Source: DASVVT01 sp036386415 (GTDB lineage Bacteria; Acidobacteriota; Blastocatellia; Pyrinomonadales; Pyrinomonadaceae). Taken from it: a DNA stretch of 38,592 nucleotides. The notes beneath the pieces were generated by a model that was not told the origin of the DNA, searched no databases, and saw only the letters and a list, made by a program, of their open reading frames with translations. Positions 24,192 to 31,682 of the stretch are shown piece after piece. Made by a program: the position numbers and the translations under genes. The stretch's first letter is position 1; every line of letters starts with the position of its first letter. Location: contig DASVVT010000055.1 in NCBI GenBank assembly GCA_036386415.1, positions 1-38,592 of the forward strand. The letters run 5' to 3'.

Positions 24192-24752
24192 ATGAAGCAT
24201 CTTGTCATTCACCTTGCCATCGCGCTGGCGATGTTCACAGTCGGCACCGCCACGCACACACTTTTCTCCGTGCGCAGCGATTCTGAAATCAAAGCTCATG
24301 AGGTCGCAAAGTCTCGTGCGCAGGAAGAGAGTAAGATTATAGAGGCTGTGTTTCGTCGTCAGATTGGTGAGGACTCCAGCTCTTCCTTGAACGCTTACGC
24401 TCCGCCCGGCACTTTTCTAAATACTTATACTCCGTTCACCGCTTCTCTGCCGAACACTTACTATCTCTCCTGCTACAACTATGCAGACCCTCCGGATCAG
24501 ATCATGGCGCGACTTGCGTTCGCCAGGGAGATGCGTGTGAGAAGACTCTCGGAGCTTCCGCTCGATGACCATGTTCAATCCGGTCAGGGGAGGATATTTA
24601 TCAGGGTGGGGAGTATTCGCTGGATCAGTGCGAACGAGGTCATAGTGGGCGGATCATGTCGCTACGGGTGGAACGCGGCGCAGGCGTACGTCTATCATGT
24701 GGTGCGTGAAAAGGGTGTTTGGAGAGTGATGTCCAGCGAGACGATCAGTTAA
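24192..24752 (+). CDS. Exported or membrane-anchored protein of unknown function
   Basis: A 186-residue protein I do not recognise. An N-terminal hydrophobic segment (LVIHLAIALAMFTVGTATHTL) is a signal peptide or anchor. The rest is charged, with ARLAFAREMRVRRLSELPLDDH and VGSIRWISANEVIVGGSCRYG, and two cysteines that may pair. The C-terminal VVREKGVWRVMSSETIS resembles the last strands of NTF2-like proteins found in this kind of genome, which is weak evidence. AAGGAG precedes the ATG by 7 nt. A MITE-like palindrome follows after 12 bp. Confidence 0.75.
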   Translation: MKHLVIHLAIALAMFTVGTATHTLFSVRSDSEIKAHEVAKSRAQEESKIIEAVFRRQIGEDSSSSLNAYAPPGTFLNTYTPFTASLPNTYYLSCYNYADPPDQIMARLAFAREMRVRRLSELPLDDHVQSGQGRIFIRVGSIRWISANEVIVGGSCRYGWNAAQAYVYHVVREKGVWRVMSSETIS

Positions 24753-24763
24753 TGTAAGCTCTG

Positions 24764-24897
24764 ATACCAGGATGTAATCAACAGAGGACGGGGGACGATA
24801 CACAAACTACACGAAGCAACACGAAACACCCCTCTTTTCGTGCCATTTCGTGTTGCTTAGTGGATCGTCCCCCCTTCTTTTTTTCTGCTATCGGATA
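24764..24897. mobile_element. MITE-like palindromic element, copy 2
   Basis: About 134 bp, bounded by ATACCA and a degenerate GGATAT. It shares GAGGACGGGGGACGAT, ACACGAAGCAACACGAAAC, CGTGCCATTTCGTG and the final CTTCTTTTTTTCTG with the copy at 19099-19246. It starts 12 bp after a stop codon, as copy 1 does at 19 bp. Confidence 0.7.
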
Positions 24898-25008
24898 TTA
24901 TATGCTCGCGGCGTTTGAATTTCTGCGTCGGGCTGCTTCAAGAGTAGCTCGCTAAAACGGGTAGCAGCATCCGGCGTGTTCCCTGACCACTAATCGGGAG
25001 GGATGCTT

Positions 25009-25329
25009 ATGCAATGGCTTTATCTGGTTGCAGCAATTCTTGGCGCGATTCTTCCGCTCTCGCAGCTTATCCCCTTCCTCGCGGCGTCTGGTTTAGATAT
25101 GCCTTTGCTCTTCAAGCAGCTCTTCGCAAACCACATCTCAGCCTTTTTCGGCCTGGACGTGATCGTCTCGTCGTTCGTGCTGTGGTTGTTCGTCTTCTCC
25201 GAAGGGCGACGGCGCGGCATGCGAAATCTTTGGCTCTATGTGATCTGCAATCTGGCGGTCGGGGTCTCTCTCGCTCTGCCTCTGTTTCTCTTCTTTCGGG
25301 AGCGCAGACTAAATGCGGAGCGTCTCTGA
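25009..25329 (+). CDS. DUF2834-family small membrane protein
   Basis: A 106-residue protein with three hydrophobic helices: YLVAAILGAILPLSQLIPFL, then ISAFFGLDVIVSSFVLWLFVF (shown in part) and LWLYVICNLAVGVSLALPLFL. The segment FFGLDVIVSS...VFSEGRR is the DUF2834 signature. Function unknown. The ATG at 25009 is chosen over one at 25003 because GGGAGG then stands 7 nt upstream. It lies 27 bp before another membrane protein and may form a pair with it. Confidence 0.8.
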   Translation: MQWLYLVAAILGAILPLSQLIPFLAASGLDMPLLFKQLFANHISAFFGLDVIVSSFVLWLFVFSEGRRRGMRNLWLYVICNLAVGVSLALPLFLFFRERRLNAERL

Positions 25330-25356
25330 CTGCCCTCGACATCTCTTAAAGCAACT

Positions 25357-25905
25357 ATGTTTGGGGGAGAGATCAGCAAATGGCTAATGCATGACGATCA
25401 GAAGGAACTGTTCGAAGTCCTTTTCGCAATTACCCTGAACATGCTTTTTCTTGCGCTGATCGCATTACTGCTCTGGCCTCTGGGCAGGCCACAACTGGCG
25501 TTTCGTCTGGCTAAGGGGTACGTCATCCTCTGGGTCAACACTTTTGCGGCTGCTGTGCTGGTCAATCGAATTCAAAGGTTTTTCCGAGTGAATCTCTATG
25601 ACCATGCCGACGCCTACGTGATCTCGAATCTGGCTGTCAGTTGCTTTTTGCAAGCGGGCTGGTCGGCCTTTGCCGCGTTCGTTGTTCATAGTTTCGCCCC
25701 GGGCACGCCCATCTGGATTATGTTGGTCTTGTACCTCGTCGGGGTGCTTTCGTGTCTCGTCGCTTTCTTTGCAGTCTCTTCGTTCTACCAGGGGCACATC
25801 TACAAATTTGTCAGCCTGCCTCTCGCATTGATCAGTTTCATCATTTTCAGCGTCTGGCCTGCCAGTGGACGCGTAATATACGGATGGTACTTTGAACTAT
25901 TTTGA
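25357..25905 (+). CDS. Five-helix membrane protein of unknown function
   Basis: A 182-residue hydrophobic protein without recognised family. Probable helices lie at about residues 20-42 (LFAITLNMLFLALIALLLW), 52-70, 90-112, 117-138 and 148-168. It ends SGRVIYGWYFELF. A charged loop FRVNLYDHADAYV lies between helices two and three. It follows the DUF2834 gene closely. An attC-like sequence begins 68 bp after its stop, so it may be the last gene of a mobile cassette. Confidence 0.65.
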   Translation: MFGGEISKWLMHDDQKELFEVLFAITLNMLFLALIALLLWPLGRPQLAFRLAKGYVILWVNTFAAAVLVNRIQRFFRVNLYDHADAYVISNLAVSCFLQAGWSAFAAFVVHSFAPGTPIWIMLVLYLVGVLSCLVAFFAVSSFYQGHIYKFVSLPLALISFIIFSVWPASGRVIYGWYFELF

Positions 25906-26125
25906 GAAGCAGCCAGTGCGTTGGAATGGGGCAGCCCGTACCACCTAATTCTCGAAGGCCACTCAACGACTCATTCAACGCGGACGCCTCAATAGCGTGT
26001 CTCTCATTATCCTTTACTCCTTCTGCTAGAATGCTGCACGGCGCGGTGCAGGAGGTTAATTCCAGCGTGAGACCGCCCCGATGGCGGAAAGAATATTTCT
26101 ACAATGACAGAGATATAGATGGCGC
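25906..26125. other. Gap with a weak attC-like sequence
   Basis: ATTCAAC at 25973-25979 fits the RYYYAAC core of an attC site, followed by GCGGACGCCTCAATAGC, a style common in environmental integron cassettes. The matching right core is poor: GTTAATT at 26053-26059 fits GTTRRRY at all but one position and is not complementary to the left core. A short stem CTGCAC-GGCGCG-GTGCAG lies just before it (26033-26050). The short frame across this gap is not convincing as a gene. Confidence 0.45.
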
Positions 26126-27406
26126 ATGGTCAAACTCTCCACTTTAATCATCTTCTTATGCTTCTTCGTTGAAGCCGTTGCCGCGCCGCAAACTGACTTC
26201 ACTCGCCAGCAATATGATGAGGATTTTGACTATCTTTGGCGGAGTATCTCAGACGAGTACGCTTACTTCGATCAAAAACAGACCGACTGGAACAAGGTGC
26301 GTGAGATTTATCGCCCTCAGATTAATGCTGTAAAAACCCGTACTGATTTCGTAGGGCTGTTAGAAGCTGTGCTCGAAGAACTCTACGACTTTCACACACA
26401 TCTGAACACGAATACGGCAGCCTCGCCGCGCCTCGTGCCGTCAGGCACAGACATCTGGGCCGAATGGATAAGGGGAAGGGCGATCATCACTGAAGTCAGA
26501 CCCGCATCGGGGGCTGAAAAAGCAGGGATCAGAATCGGAATGCAGGTCGCCTCCATTAACGGCATTGCCGTTGATGAGGCTGTCAGCCAACGCGTAGGCA
26601 AATCCCTGCGTTCGAGCGATGAGGCGGCCAGGAACTGGGCACTCAGAATCCTGCTTGCCGGGCGACGCAACGAGAAAAGAAGCATCGAGGTGATAAGTAA
26701 AGGGGGACGCAGGCTGCTCTCTATTGATAATCAGCCTGCTTCGGAATTGCTTGAGACAAAACCGTTGCTTGAGCACCGCCGGATAGAGAAGGATGTTGGA
26801 TACATACGCGTCAACAACTCTCTCGGTGATGTCGATTTAATCAAGCAGTTTGACCTTGCGCTGGCCGCGCTGAAGGATACGCGCGGGTTGATTCTTGATC
26901 TGCGTGATACGCCGAGCGGCGGCAACACGACCGTGGCGCGCGGGATGATGGGACGTTTCATACGCCGCGACATGGCGTACCAGAAGCACAGCATTCCCGC
27001 AGAAGAGCGCCGGTATGGAACGAAGCGTAGTTGGATTGAACTGGTGTCGCCGAGGGGAGAGTTTACTTACAGAGCGCCAGTGGTAATTTTGGTAAATCAC
27101 TGGACTGGAAGTATGGGAGAAGGAATCGCTATCGGCATGGATGGGATGAGGCGGGCGACCATTGTCGGAACCGAGATGGCTCGTTTAGTCGGGGCAACAT
27201 CCGGGATCAAGCTGCCGCACACTGGAATTGGCGTGACTTTTCCCACAGAGAAGCTGTTTCATATTAATGGAACCCCGCGTGAGAACTTTGTGCCACCTGT
27301 CCACATCAACTTGCTACTGCGGGGCAATCGGGATGAGGATACTATATTGCATAGAGGGCTGAGCGTATTAAGGGCTATGATCAAGCCTGCTCGGAGCGTC
27401 GGGTGA
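26126..27406 (+). CDS. S41-family serine protease with PDZ domain, cassette-borne
   Basis: A 426-residue exported protease. A signal peptide (residues 1-20, ending VAAP) precedes an N-terminal helical domain. A PDZ domain follows at about residues 115-165 (IITEVRPASGAEKAGIRIGMQV). The S41 core has VGYIRVNNSLGDVDLI, GLILDLRDTPSGGNTTVARG and the nucleophile Ser329 in NHWTGSMGEGIAIGMDG. It cleaves protein C-termini or acts in periplasmic protein turnover. An attC-type core starts 12 bp after the stop codon, so the gene seems to be an integron cassette. A protease of this size is unusual cargo. No strong ribosome site is visible. Confidence 0.88.
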   Translation: MVKLSTLIIFLCFFVEAVAAPQTDFTRQQYDEDFDYLWRSISDEYAYFDQKQTDWNKVREIYRPQINAVKTRTDFVGLLEAVLEELYDFHTHLNTNTAASPRLVPSGTDIWAEWIRGRAIITEVRPASGAEKAGIRIGMQVASINGIAVDEAVSQRVGKSLRSSDEAARNWALRILLAGRRNEKRSIEVISKGGRRLLSIDNQPASELLETKPLLEHRRIEKDVGYIRVNNSLGDVDLIKQFDLALAALKDTRGLILDLRDTPSGGNTTVARGMMGRFIRRDMAYQKHSIPAEERRYGTKRSWIELVSPRGEFTYRAPVVILVNHWTGSMGEGIAIGMDGMRRATIVGTEMARLVGATSGIKLPHTGIGVTFPTEKLFHINGTPRENFVPPVHINLLLRGNRDEDTILHRGLSVLRAMIKPARSVG

Positions 27407-27417
27407 TTTCAGTGTCC

Positions 27418-27515
27418 ATCTAACGACTTAAACAATGCGTACGCCTCGACAGCATTGCTTTCATGAAGCTTCCTCTGATGTAAATTGAATGCTTCATGTC
27501 CGGCGCGGGTTAGAT
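27418..27515. other. attC recombination site (integron cassette type)
   Basis: ATCTAAC (27418-27424) is an exact RYYYAAC core and GTTAGAT (27509-27515) an exact GTTRRRY core; the two are perfect complements. The 98-bp length is in the normal attC range. Between them are an inner 8-bp stem CATGAAGC / GCTTCATG (27462-27469 / 27491-27498) and a side hairpin CAATGC / GCATTG. The L-type core halves do not pair well, so the site may be a recombinant of two sites. Confidence 0.7.
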
Positions 27516-27546
27516 CGGGTGTTGGCCTTTGACAGAGATGATTGTC

Positions 27547-27963
27547 ATGACAGAAGTCAGAAGAATCGACCTCTTTTTCTACGGCCTGTTCATGGACGAT
27601 GCTCTCTTGCGAGAAAAAGGGATAAATCCCTTGAATCGCCGGATGGCATCCGTTGAGAACTTCTGTCTGATCATAGGGGCTCGCGCAACCCTCGTCCCGT
27701 GCGCAAATGAAACAGTGCATGGCGTGGTCTTCTCGCTGACCCACACGGAAGTGGACGCACTATACGCGGAAGCTTCCGTGAGTGTTTACCGTCCAGAAGC
27801 CGTCTCCGCGCACCTCCCCGACGGGAGCGTCATCCCGGCACTGTGTTTCAATCTTCCCGTGCCACCTAGGATAACGGAGCGAAACCCGCAGTACGCAGCA
27901 AAGCTCCGGGAACTCGCTGAACGCATTGGCTTGCCGCTGGATTACGTCTCTTCCATCCAATAG
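27547..27963 (+). CDS. Gamma-glutamylcyclotransferase-like (AIG2-type) protein, cassette-borne
   Basis: About 138 residues. The start LFFYGLFMDDALLREKGIN matches the YGSL-like nucleotide loop of GGCT/AIG2 proteins, with G-L-F in place of G-S-L/N. The continuation VENFCLIIGARATLVP, ETVHGVVFSLTHTEVDALYA and VSVYRPEAVSAHLPDG is typical of the fold. The catalytic Glu usual after this point is not clear, so activity is uncertain. It is flanked by attC-type cores on both sides (27509 and 27986) and is thus probably a complete cassette. The start could be 27538; I prefer 27547 because AGAG is better placed. Confidence 0.75.
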   Translation: MTEVRRIDLFFYGLFMDDALLREKGINPLNRRMASVENFCLIIGARATLVPCANETVHGVVFSLTHTEVDALYAEASVSVYRPEAVSAHLPDGSVIPALCFNLPVPPRITERNPQYAAKLRELAERIGLPLDYVSSIQ

Positions 27964-27985
27964 AGGGCGCAAGGGCTGACAACTC

Positions 27986-28038
27986 ATCTAACGCCGCCGA
28001 CTCGACAGCACTCTTTTTGAGTCTGTTCATTGTTTTGT
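27986..28038. other. Left half of an attC site, cut off by an IS end
   Basis: ATCTAAC (27986-27992) is identical to the left core of the previous site, then GCCGCCGACTCGACAGC, which shares CTCGACAGC with it. A stem ACTC-TTTTT-GAGT lies at 28010-28022. The expected right core GTTAGAT is absent: after 28038 the sequence is that of an IS end. The cassette array therefore seems interrupted here. Confidence 0.6.
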
Positions 28039-28200
28039 ATGTGACTTTACCCATCAGTTTGCCGCAACTAGAATGATCTATTTGCCGGTAACATGGTAGA
28101 AGTCCTTTATTCTGGATGGGAGTTAAAACTGAAAATTTCTCGATTGGAAGCATCCTGTTGCCGAAAGTACAAACTGGAAACATCAGCTTGCCGAAAGTTC
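28039..28200. mobile_element. IS end with repeated transposase-binding-like words, copy 1
   Basis: It begins ATGTGACTTTACCCATCAG and carries repeats of a roughly 20-bp unit whose conserved parts are GGAAGCAT and TTGCCG (near 28058, 28085, 28145-28172, 28190). A same-orientation relative lies at 34042-34196, about 6 kb away. Multiple short repeats at the end are typical of several IS families. No transposase frame is present here. Confidence 0.6.
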
Positions 28201-28580
28201 ATCAAGCTTTCTCAATGATCCCACCCCAATAGAAATTTGGAATAATTTAGTAAAGTATCAACATAAGTCTCTAGCGTAAGGCTGGTTTCATTCCCATGAG
28301 CAAACGCGTTTCGGACTTGGATGGTTTGTGCCAAGCTACGTATTCCCGCTAACAAACCCTGATTACCGAACTGATGGGTTCAGGGTTTATGCTTCACAAT
28401 ATCACAGTTTATGATTCCGAATTCCTGCTTTATGCTTCAGCCGATACCTTTCATGGTTTATACCCAAACTGAAAGACCCAAACAAAAAACTGTGCATAGA
28501 TCGGTCATTCTGTTTTAAGTTTATGACCGAAACTTTTTAACTTAATGACCTAAAAATTTAACTAATTGACCGATGTAGGT
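28201..28580. mobile_element. AT-rich remains with further IS-end-like repeats
   Basis: No gene is visible. Two repeat sets occur: TTTATGCTTC or close variants at four places in 28385-28462, and TTAAGTTTATGACC / TTAACTTAATGACC / TTAACTAATTGACC in 28513-28575. Each set has the 20-bp spacing of IS-end subrepeats. The base composition is far more AT-rich than the neighbouring genes. Confidence 0.45.
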
Positions 28581-28710
28581 TCGCGCATAAAGTGGAAATT
28601 CCCCTCCCGGGGAATCAACAACTTACAGCAATTATTTGCTCATAAAGTGAAAAATAATTCGCGCATAAAGTGAAAATTTACTGCACTTTTCGCGTATATA
28701 ATGAAATTTT
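28580..28710. repeat. Four copies of a CGCGCATAAAGTGAAAA word
   Basis: Copies begin near 28580, 28635, 28657 and 28688: TTCGCGCATAAAGTGGAAAT, TTGCTCATAAAGTGAAAAAT, TTCGCGCATAAAGTGAAAAT and TTCGCGTATATAATGAAATT. The spacing of 22-55 bp and shared orientation suggest a terminal repeat array of an IS21-like or similar element. No transposase is adjacent; the TPR gene begins, in reverse, at 28842. Confidence 0.5.
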
Positions 28711-28841
28711 CTGGAAGAGGAAGAGGCCTGGTAGGAGGACTTGAGACTGTTCATGTACAGGAAAGGCGTGATACTCTTTCCCAAGGGAGCGTTTAGCTCC
28801 TCGAATGATTTCCACTTCCCACGCGCCTCTCGGAGCCCTAA

Positions 28842-31634
28842 CTACTTTGACTGTGCGTTCCTGCTCTTAATCCCCTTGGCCCGCGCCTCAAGGCGCGCGG
28901 CCTCTGTATCACGATGCGTCTTGCGCAGTAGCGAAGCGTACTCTTCGAGAGTCTCCGCCAGCTCAGGGCTGTCCTGGCCCAGCTTCTGCTCCTGAATCTT
29001 CGCCGCGCTTTTAAAAGAATCCTCCGCCTCCTCGTACCTGCCCTGGTCGCGGTACACTTTGGCTAGGCCCCGGATTGAGCTTGCCACGTCGGGCTGGTCG
29101 GGCGTGCTCTTGAACAACTCAAGAGCGCGCTTAAAGTTTCTTTCCGCGTCGAGATACTCGCCTTGCGCGCTTAGTATGTTCGCCAGCGTGTCAAGGTAGC
29201 TAGCCAGCGTATCGGCGGAATTGCCTCCCCTCTGCTCAAGCAAACGTATTGACTTCTCGGAGAGGACACGCGCCTGGTCGTACTTTTTCTGCTTGTAAAG
29301 ATTCCACGCCAGGTTGTTGAGCGCATTGGTGACGTTCGGGTGGTTGGGCTCCAACTTCGCCTCAAGAATTTTTAGAACCTGTTCGGCGGGGGACTGCGCT
29401 TCCACATGCTTGCCCTGCCCGTCGTAGATGGTCATCAGGACTTCGAGGCCGCGGACAGTGAAGTAGTGCCCCTTCCCGTAAGCCTTTTCGGAAATCTCTC
29501 GCGCACGCTTGCAATGGGCCTCGGCCAGCCCGAACTTGCCCCGGCCGCTGTAGAGTAAGGCCAAGTTGAGGTGCATGTCTGCCAGGTAGGGATGGTCGGC
29601 CCCCCAAGCCTTTTCTATGATCGGCATTGCGCTTGTGATAAGGGGCTCTACCTCGTCGTGCCTGCCAATCACCAGGTAGAGGTTAGCCAGCCTGACGTGG
29701 ATTGCCGCGACGTCCGGGTGGTTCGGGCCCAGCTTCTTCGACGATATATCCAGCGAACGCTTGAAGGTGCGCTCCGCCTCGTCGTATCTACCGACAGTCT
29801 GGTAGAGCTCGGCGAGGCCGGACAAGCCCGATGCGACGTCCAGATGATCCGGGCCTAACCTCTTCGACAGCGTCTCAAGCGCCTCCTGGTAGAGGCCCTC
29901 GGCGGCGGCGTACCTGGTTTGCGCTTCGTAGAGCCCGGCCAGGCTGTGCAATCCGGAAGCGGCCTCGACGCTGTCCCTGCCGAAATTCTTCTCATTGATG
30001 TTTAATGCCTTCTTATAGAGCGGCTCTGCGGCGTCGTAATTGCCCTTGGCCTGTTGGATCTGCGCCACCAGGGCCATGCTTACAGCGACGTCCGGATGGT
30101 CCGGCCGCAACAACTGCTCCCTCATCGAGAGGGCTCGCGCGGCTAGCCGCTCGGCGTCGTTGTACCTGCCCTGGTATCTGTACGTATCCGCCAGGTTATG
30201 GACGTATAAAGCAAGGTCCGCGCGGGAGGACTTGGGCGTCTCCTCAAGCGTCGAGAGCGCTTGCTTGAGGAGGTCCACAGCCTCGTCGGACCGCCCCTCG
30301 GCTCGGTAAAGTATTGCTATGTTATGCTGGCTCCTGGCGACAGACAGGTCGCTCGGCTTCAACGCTTTTAACTTTATCTCCAGCGCCCTCTTGAAGAACT
30401 CTTCCGATTTGTCGTATTGGCTTTTGAGGCAGTAGATCTGCGCCATCTGGTCGAAGGTGTCGGCGGCGTCCGTGTCGTCCGGACGCCCCTCCTTCTGCTT
30501 CACCTCCAGCGACTGCCGGTAGATCTCCTCCGCACGGTCATACTTTCCCTGTGTCTGGTACAACACCCCAAGGTTGTGCAGCGCGCTCGCCAAGTCGGGG
30601 TGGTCCGCCGGGTATTCTTTTCGGGTGCGCTCTACGATCCGCAGGAATATCTCTTCGGTCTTGCCATACTGCCCGTCCTGGTATAGGGCCATCCCGGTAT
30701 TACGGAGTATTGATAGGTCATACGGCTTGCGTTTCAGCGCTTTCTGGAATGCTTCGACCGCCTTACTGTACCTCCCCTGTTCGTAGTACGCATGGCCGAG
30801 CGCTTCGGCGGCCTCCGCTACGCTCCTCTCTATCCTCTCGGGGTGCCTGCCTGACCGCTCGGCCTCTTCCCCCTGCCTGAGCGCCTCGCTGAGGGCCCCG
30901 GTCGCTTCGTCAAGGTTCCCGAGGTAGAGGTGTACCTCCCCTCTCGTTTGCGGTTCCTTCGCCTGGTCGGCCGACGCGCGGAAGGCTTTGTCCAACGCCT
31001 CGGCCTTCTGCCCGATCACTCCCGCCACCTCCTTGGTTGTTGCCATCCGGCGCTCGGGCGTGACGATGTCATGTATTTCTTTAGGAGCGTTCTCCCTGTT
31101 TACGATCTGGGCCAACTTGGCCACCACCGCCTCTTCCGCCAGCGCCTGCCTGCTCTTAAACTCGACCAGCATCACCTCGACCACGTTATTCGTGCCGAAG
31201 GGCGGCATCTGCACGAGCCCCCTGAACGGCGAGATGATAACCAGGTGTAGATTGTTCGGCGCGCTGACGACCGTCAAAGTAATCTGGTCGTAGGGTTGCG
31301 TCTTCGGGGCCAGCCTGATTCTGGCTGTGCCGGCGTCATCGGTTCGCGGCCTGGAATCGTTCCCCGCCGCTGTGATGACCACACCGGGGATCGGGTTTTC
31401 GGCACCATCAACTACGTGGAGCACCAAAACCTTATCCTTACTCTCTCTCTCTCCGCGACCCTTCGCCGCGCCCGGCTTACCCGCGCGCTTGCGTTGCGCG
31501 CCACCCGTAGGCTGGCTCCCGGCGGGCTCAGTCGGCATCGTGTCCTTCTTCTTCTGGGGTGCGAGCAAGGACGCCGCGGTCGGCGCAGCCAGCACGGCCG
31601 CGAGCAAAATACGGGTGAGTGCCTTTGTTAGCAT
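28842..31634 (-). CDS. Exported TPR-repeat protein, kinesin-light-chain type
   Basis: A 930-residue protein. A signal peptide (residues 1-25, LLAAVLAAPTAASLLAP) is followed by a basic Pro/Gly-rich linker. A beta-sandwich resembling a carboxypeptidase regulatory domain lies at about 66-155 (VLVLHVVDGAENPIPGVVI; DDAGTARIRL). From about residue 230 to the end there are roughly fifteen TPRs of the 42-residue kinesin-light-chain kind, with recurrent LGPDHPDVA-like loops and YDEAERTFKRSLDI-like helices. It is a periplasmic or surface protein-binding scaffold. GAAAGG precedes the ATG by 7 nt. It lies 48 bp after the EAD-WD40 gene and is probably co-transcribed as its partner. Confidence 0.88.
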   Translation of the reverse strand: MLTKALTRILLAAVLAAPTAASLLAPQKKKDTMPTEPAGSQPTGGAQRKRAGKPGAAKGRGERESKDKVLVLHVVDGAENPIPGVVITAAGNDSRPRTDDAGTARIRLAPKTQPYDQITLTVVSAPNNLHLVIISPFRGLVQMPPFGTNNVVEVMLVEFKSRQALAEEAVVAKLAQIVNRENAPKEIHDIVTPERRMATTKEVAGVIGQKAEALDKAFRASADQAKEPQTRGEVHLYLGNLDEATGALSEALRQGEEAERSGRHPERIERSVAEAAEALGHAYYEQGRYSKAVEAFQKALKRKPYDLSILRNTGMALYQDGQYGKTEEIFLRIVERTRKEYPADHPDLASALHNLGVLYQTQGKYDRAEEIYRQSLEVKQKEGRPDDTDAADTFDQMAQIYCLKSQYDKSEEFFKRALEIKLKALKPSDLSVARSQHNIAILYRAEGRSDEAVDLLKQALSTLEETPKSSRADLALYVHNLADTYRYQGRYNDAERLAARALSMREQLLRPDHPDVAVSMALVAQIQQAKGNYDAAEPLYKKALNINEKNFGRDSVEAASGLHSLAGLYEAQTRYAAAEGLYQEALETLSKRLGPDHLDVASGLSGLAELYQTVGRYDEAERTFKRSLDISSKKLGPNHPDVAAIHVRLANLYLVIGRHDEVEPLITSAMPIIEKAWGADHPYLADMHLNLALLYSGRGKFGLAEAHCKRAREISEKAYGKGHYFTVRGLEVLMTIYDGQGKHVEAQSPAEQVLKILEAKLEPNHPNVTNALNNLAWNLYKQKKYDQARVLSEKSIRLLEQRGGNSADTLASYLDTLANILSAQGEYLDAERNFKRALELFKSTPDQPDVASSIRGLAKVYRDQGRYEEAEDSFKSAAKIQEQKLGQDSPELAETLEEYASLLRKTHRDTEAARLEARAKGIKSRNAQSK

Positions 31635-31682
31635 GGCGGGACCTTTCCGGTGCGTTACGCTTTCTGTACAGAGCAGGAAAGG

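Noticed and set aside
25003..25349. Overlapping plus-strand frame from 25014 in the DUF2834 region
   Set aside because: The frame from 25009 has a good ribosome site and three clean membrane helices; the other is Arg-rich noise.
25902..26147. 81-codon frame between a membrane protein and the S41 gene
   Set aside because: It overlaps the attC-like sequence and both neighbours and has no ribosome site; probably chance.
28741..28995. 84-codon plus-strand frame past the IS ends
   Set aside because: Overlaps the TPR gene 3' end antisense and has only a weak ribosome site; no homology pattern.
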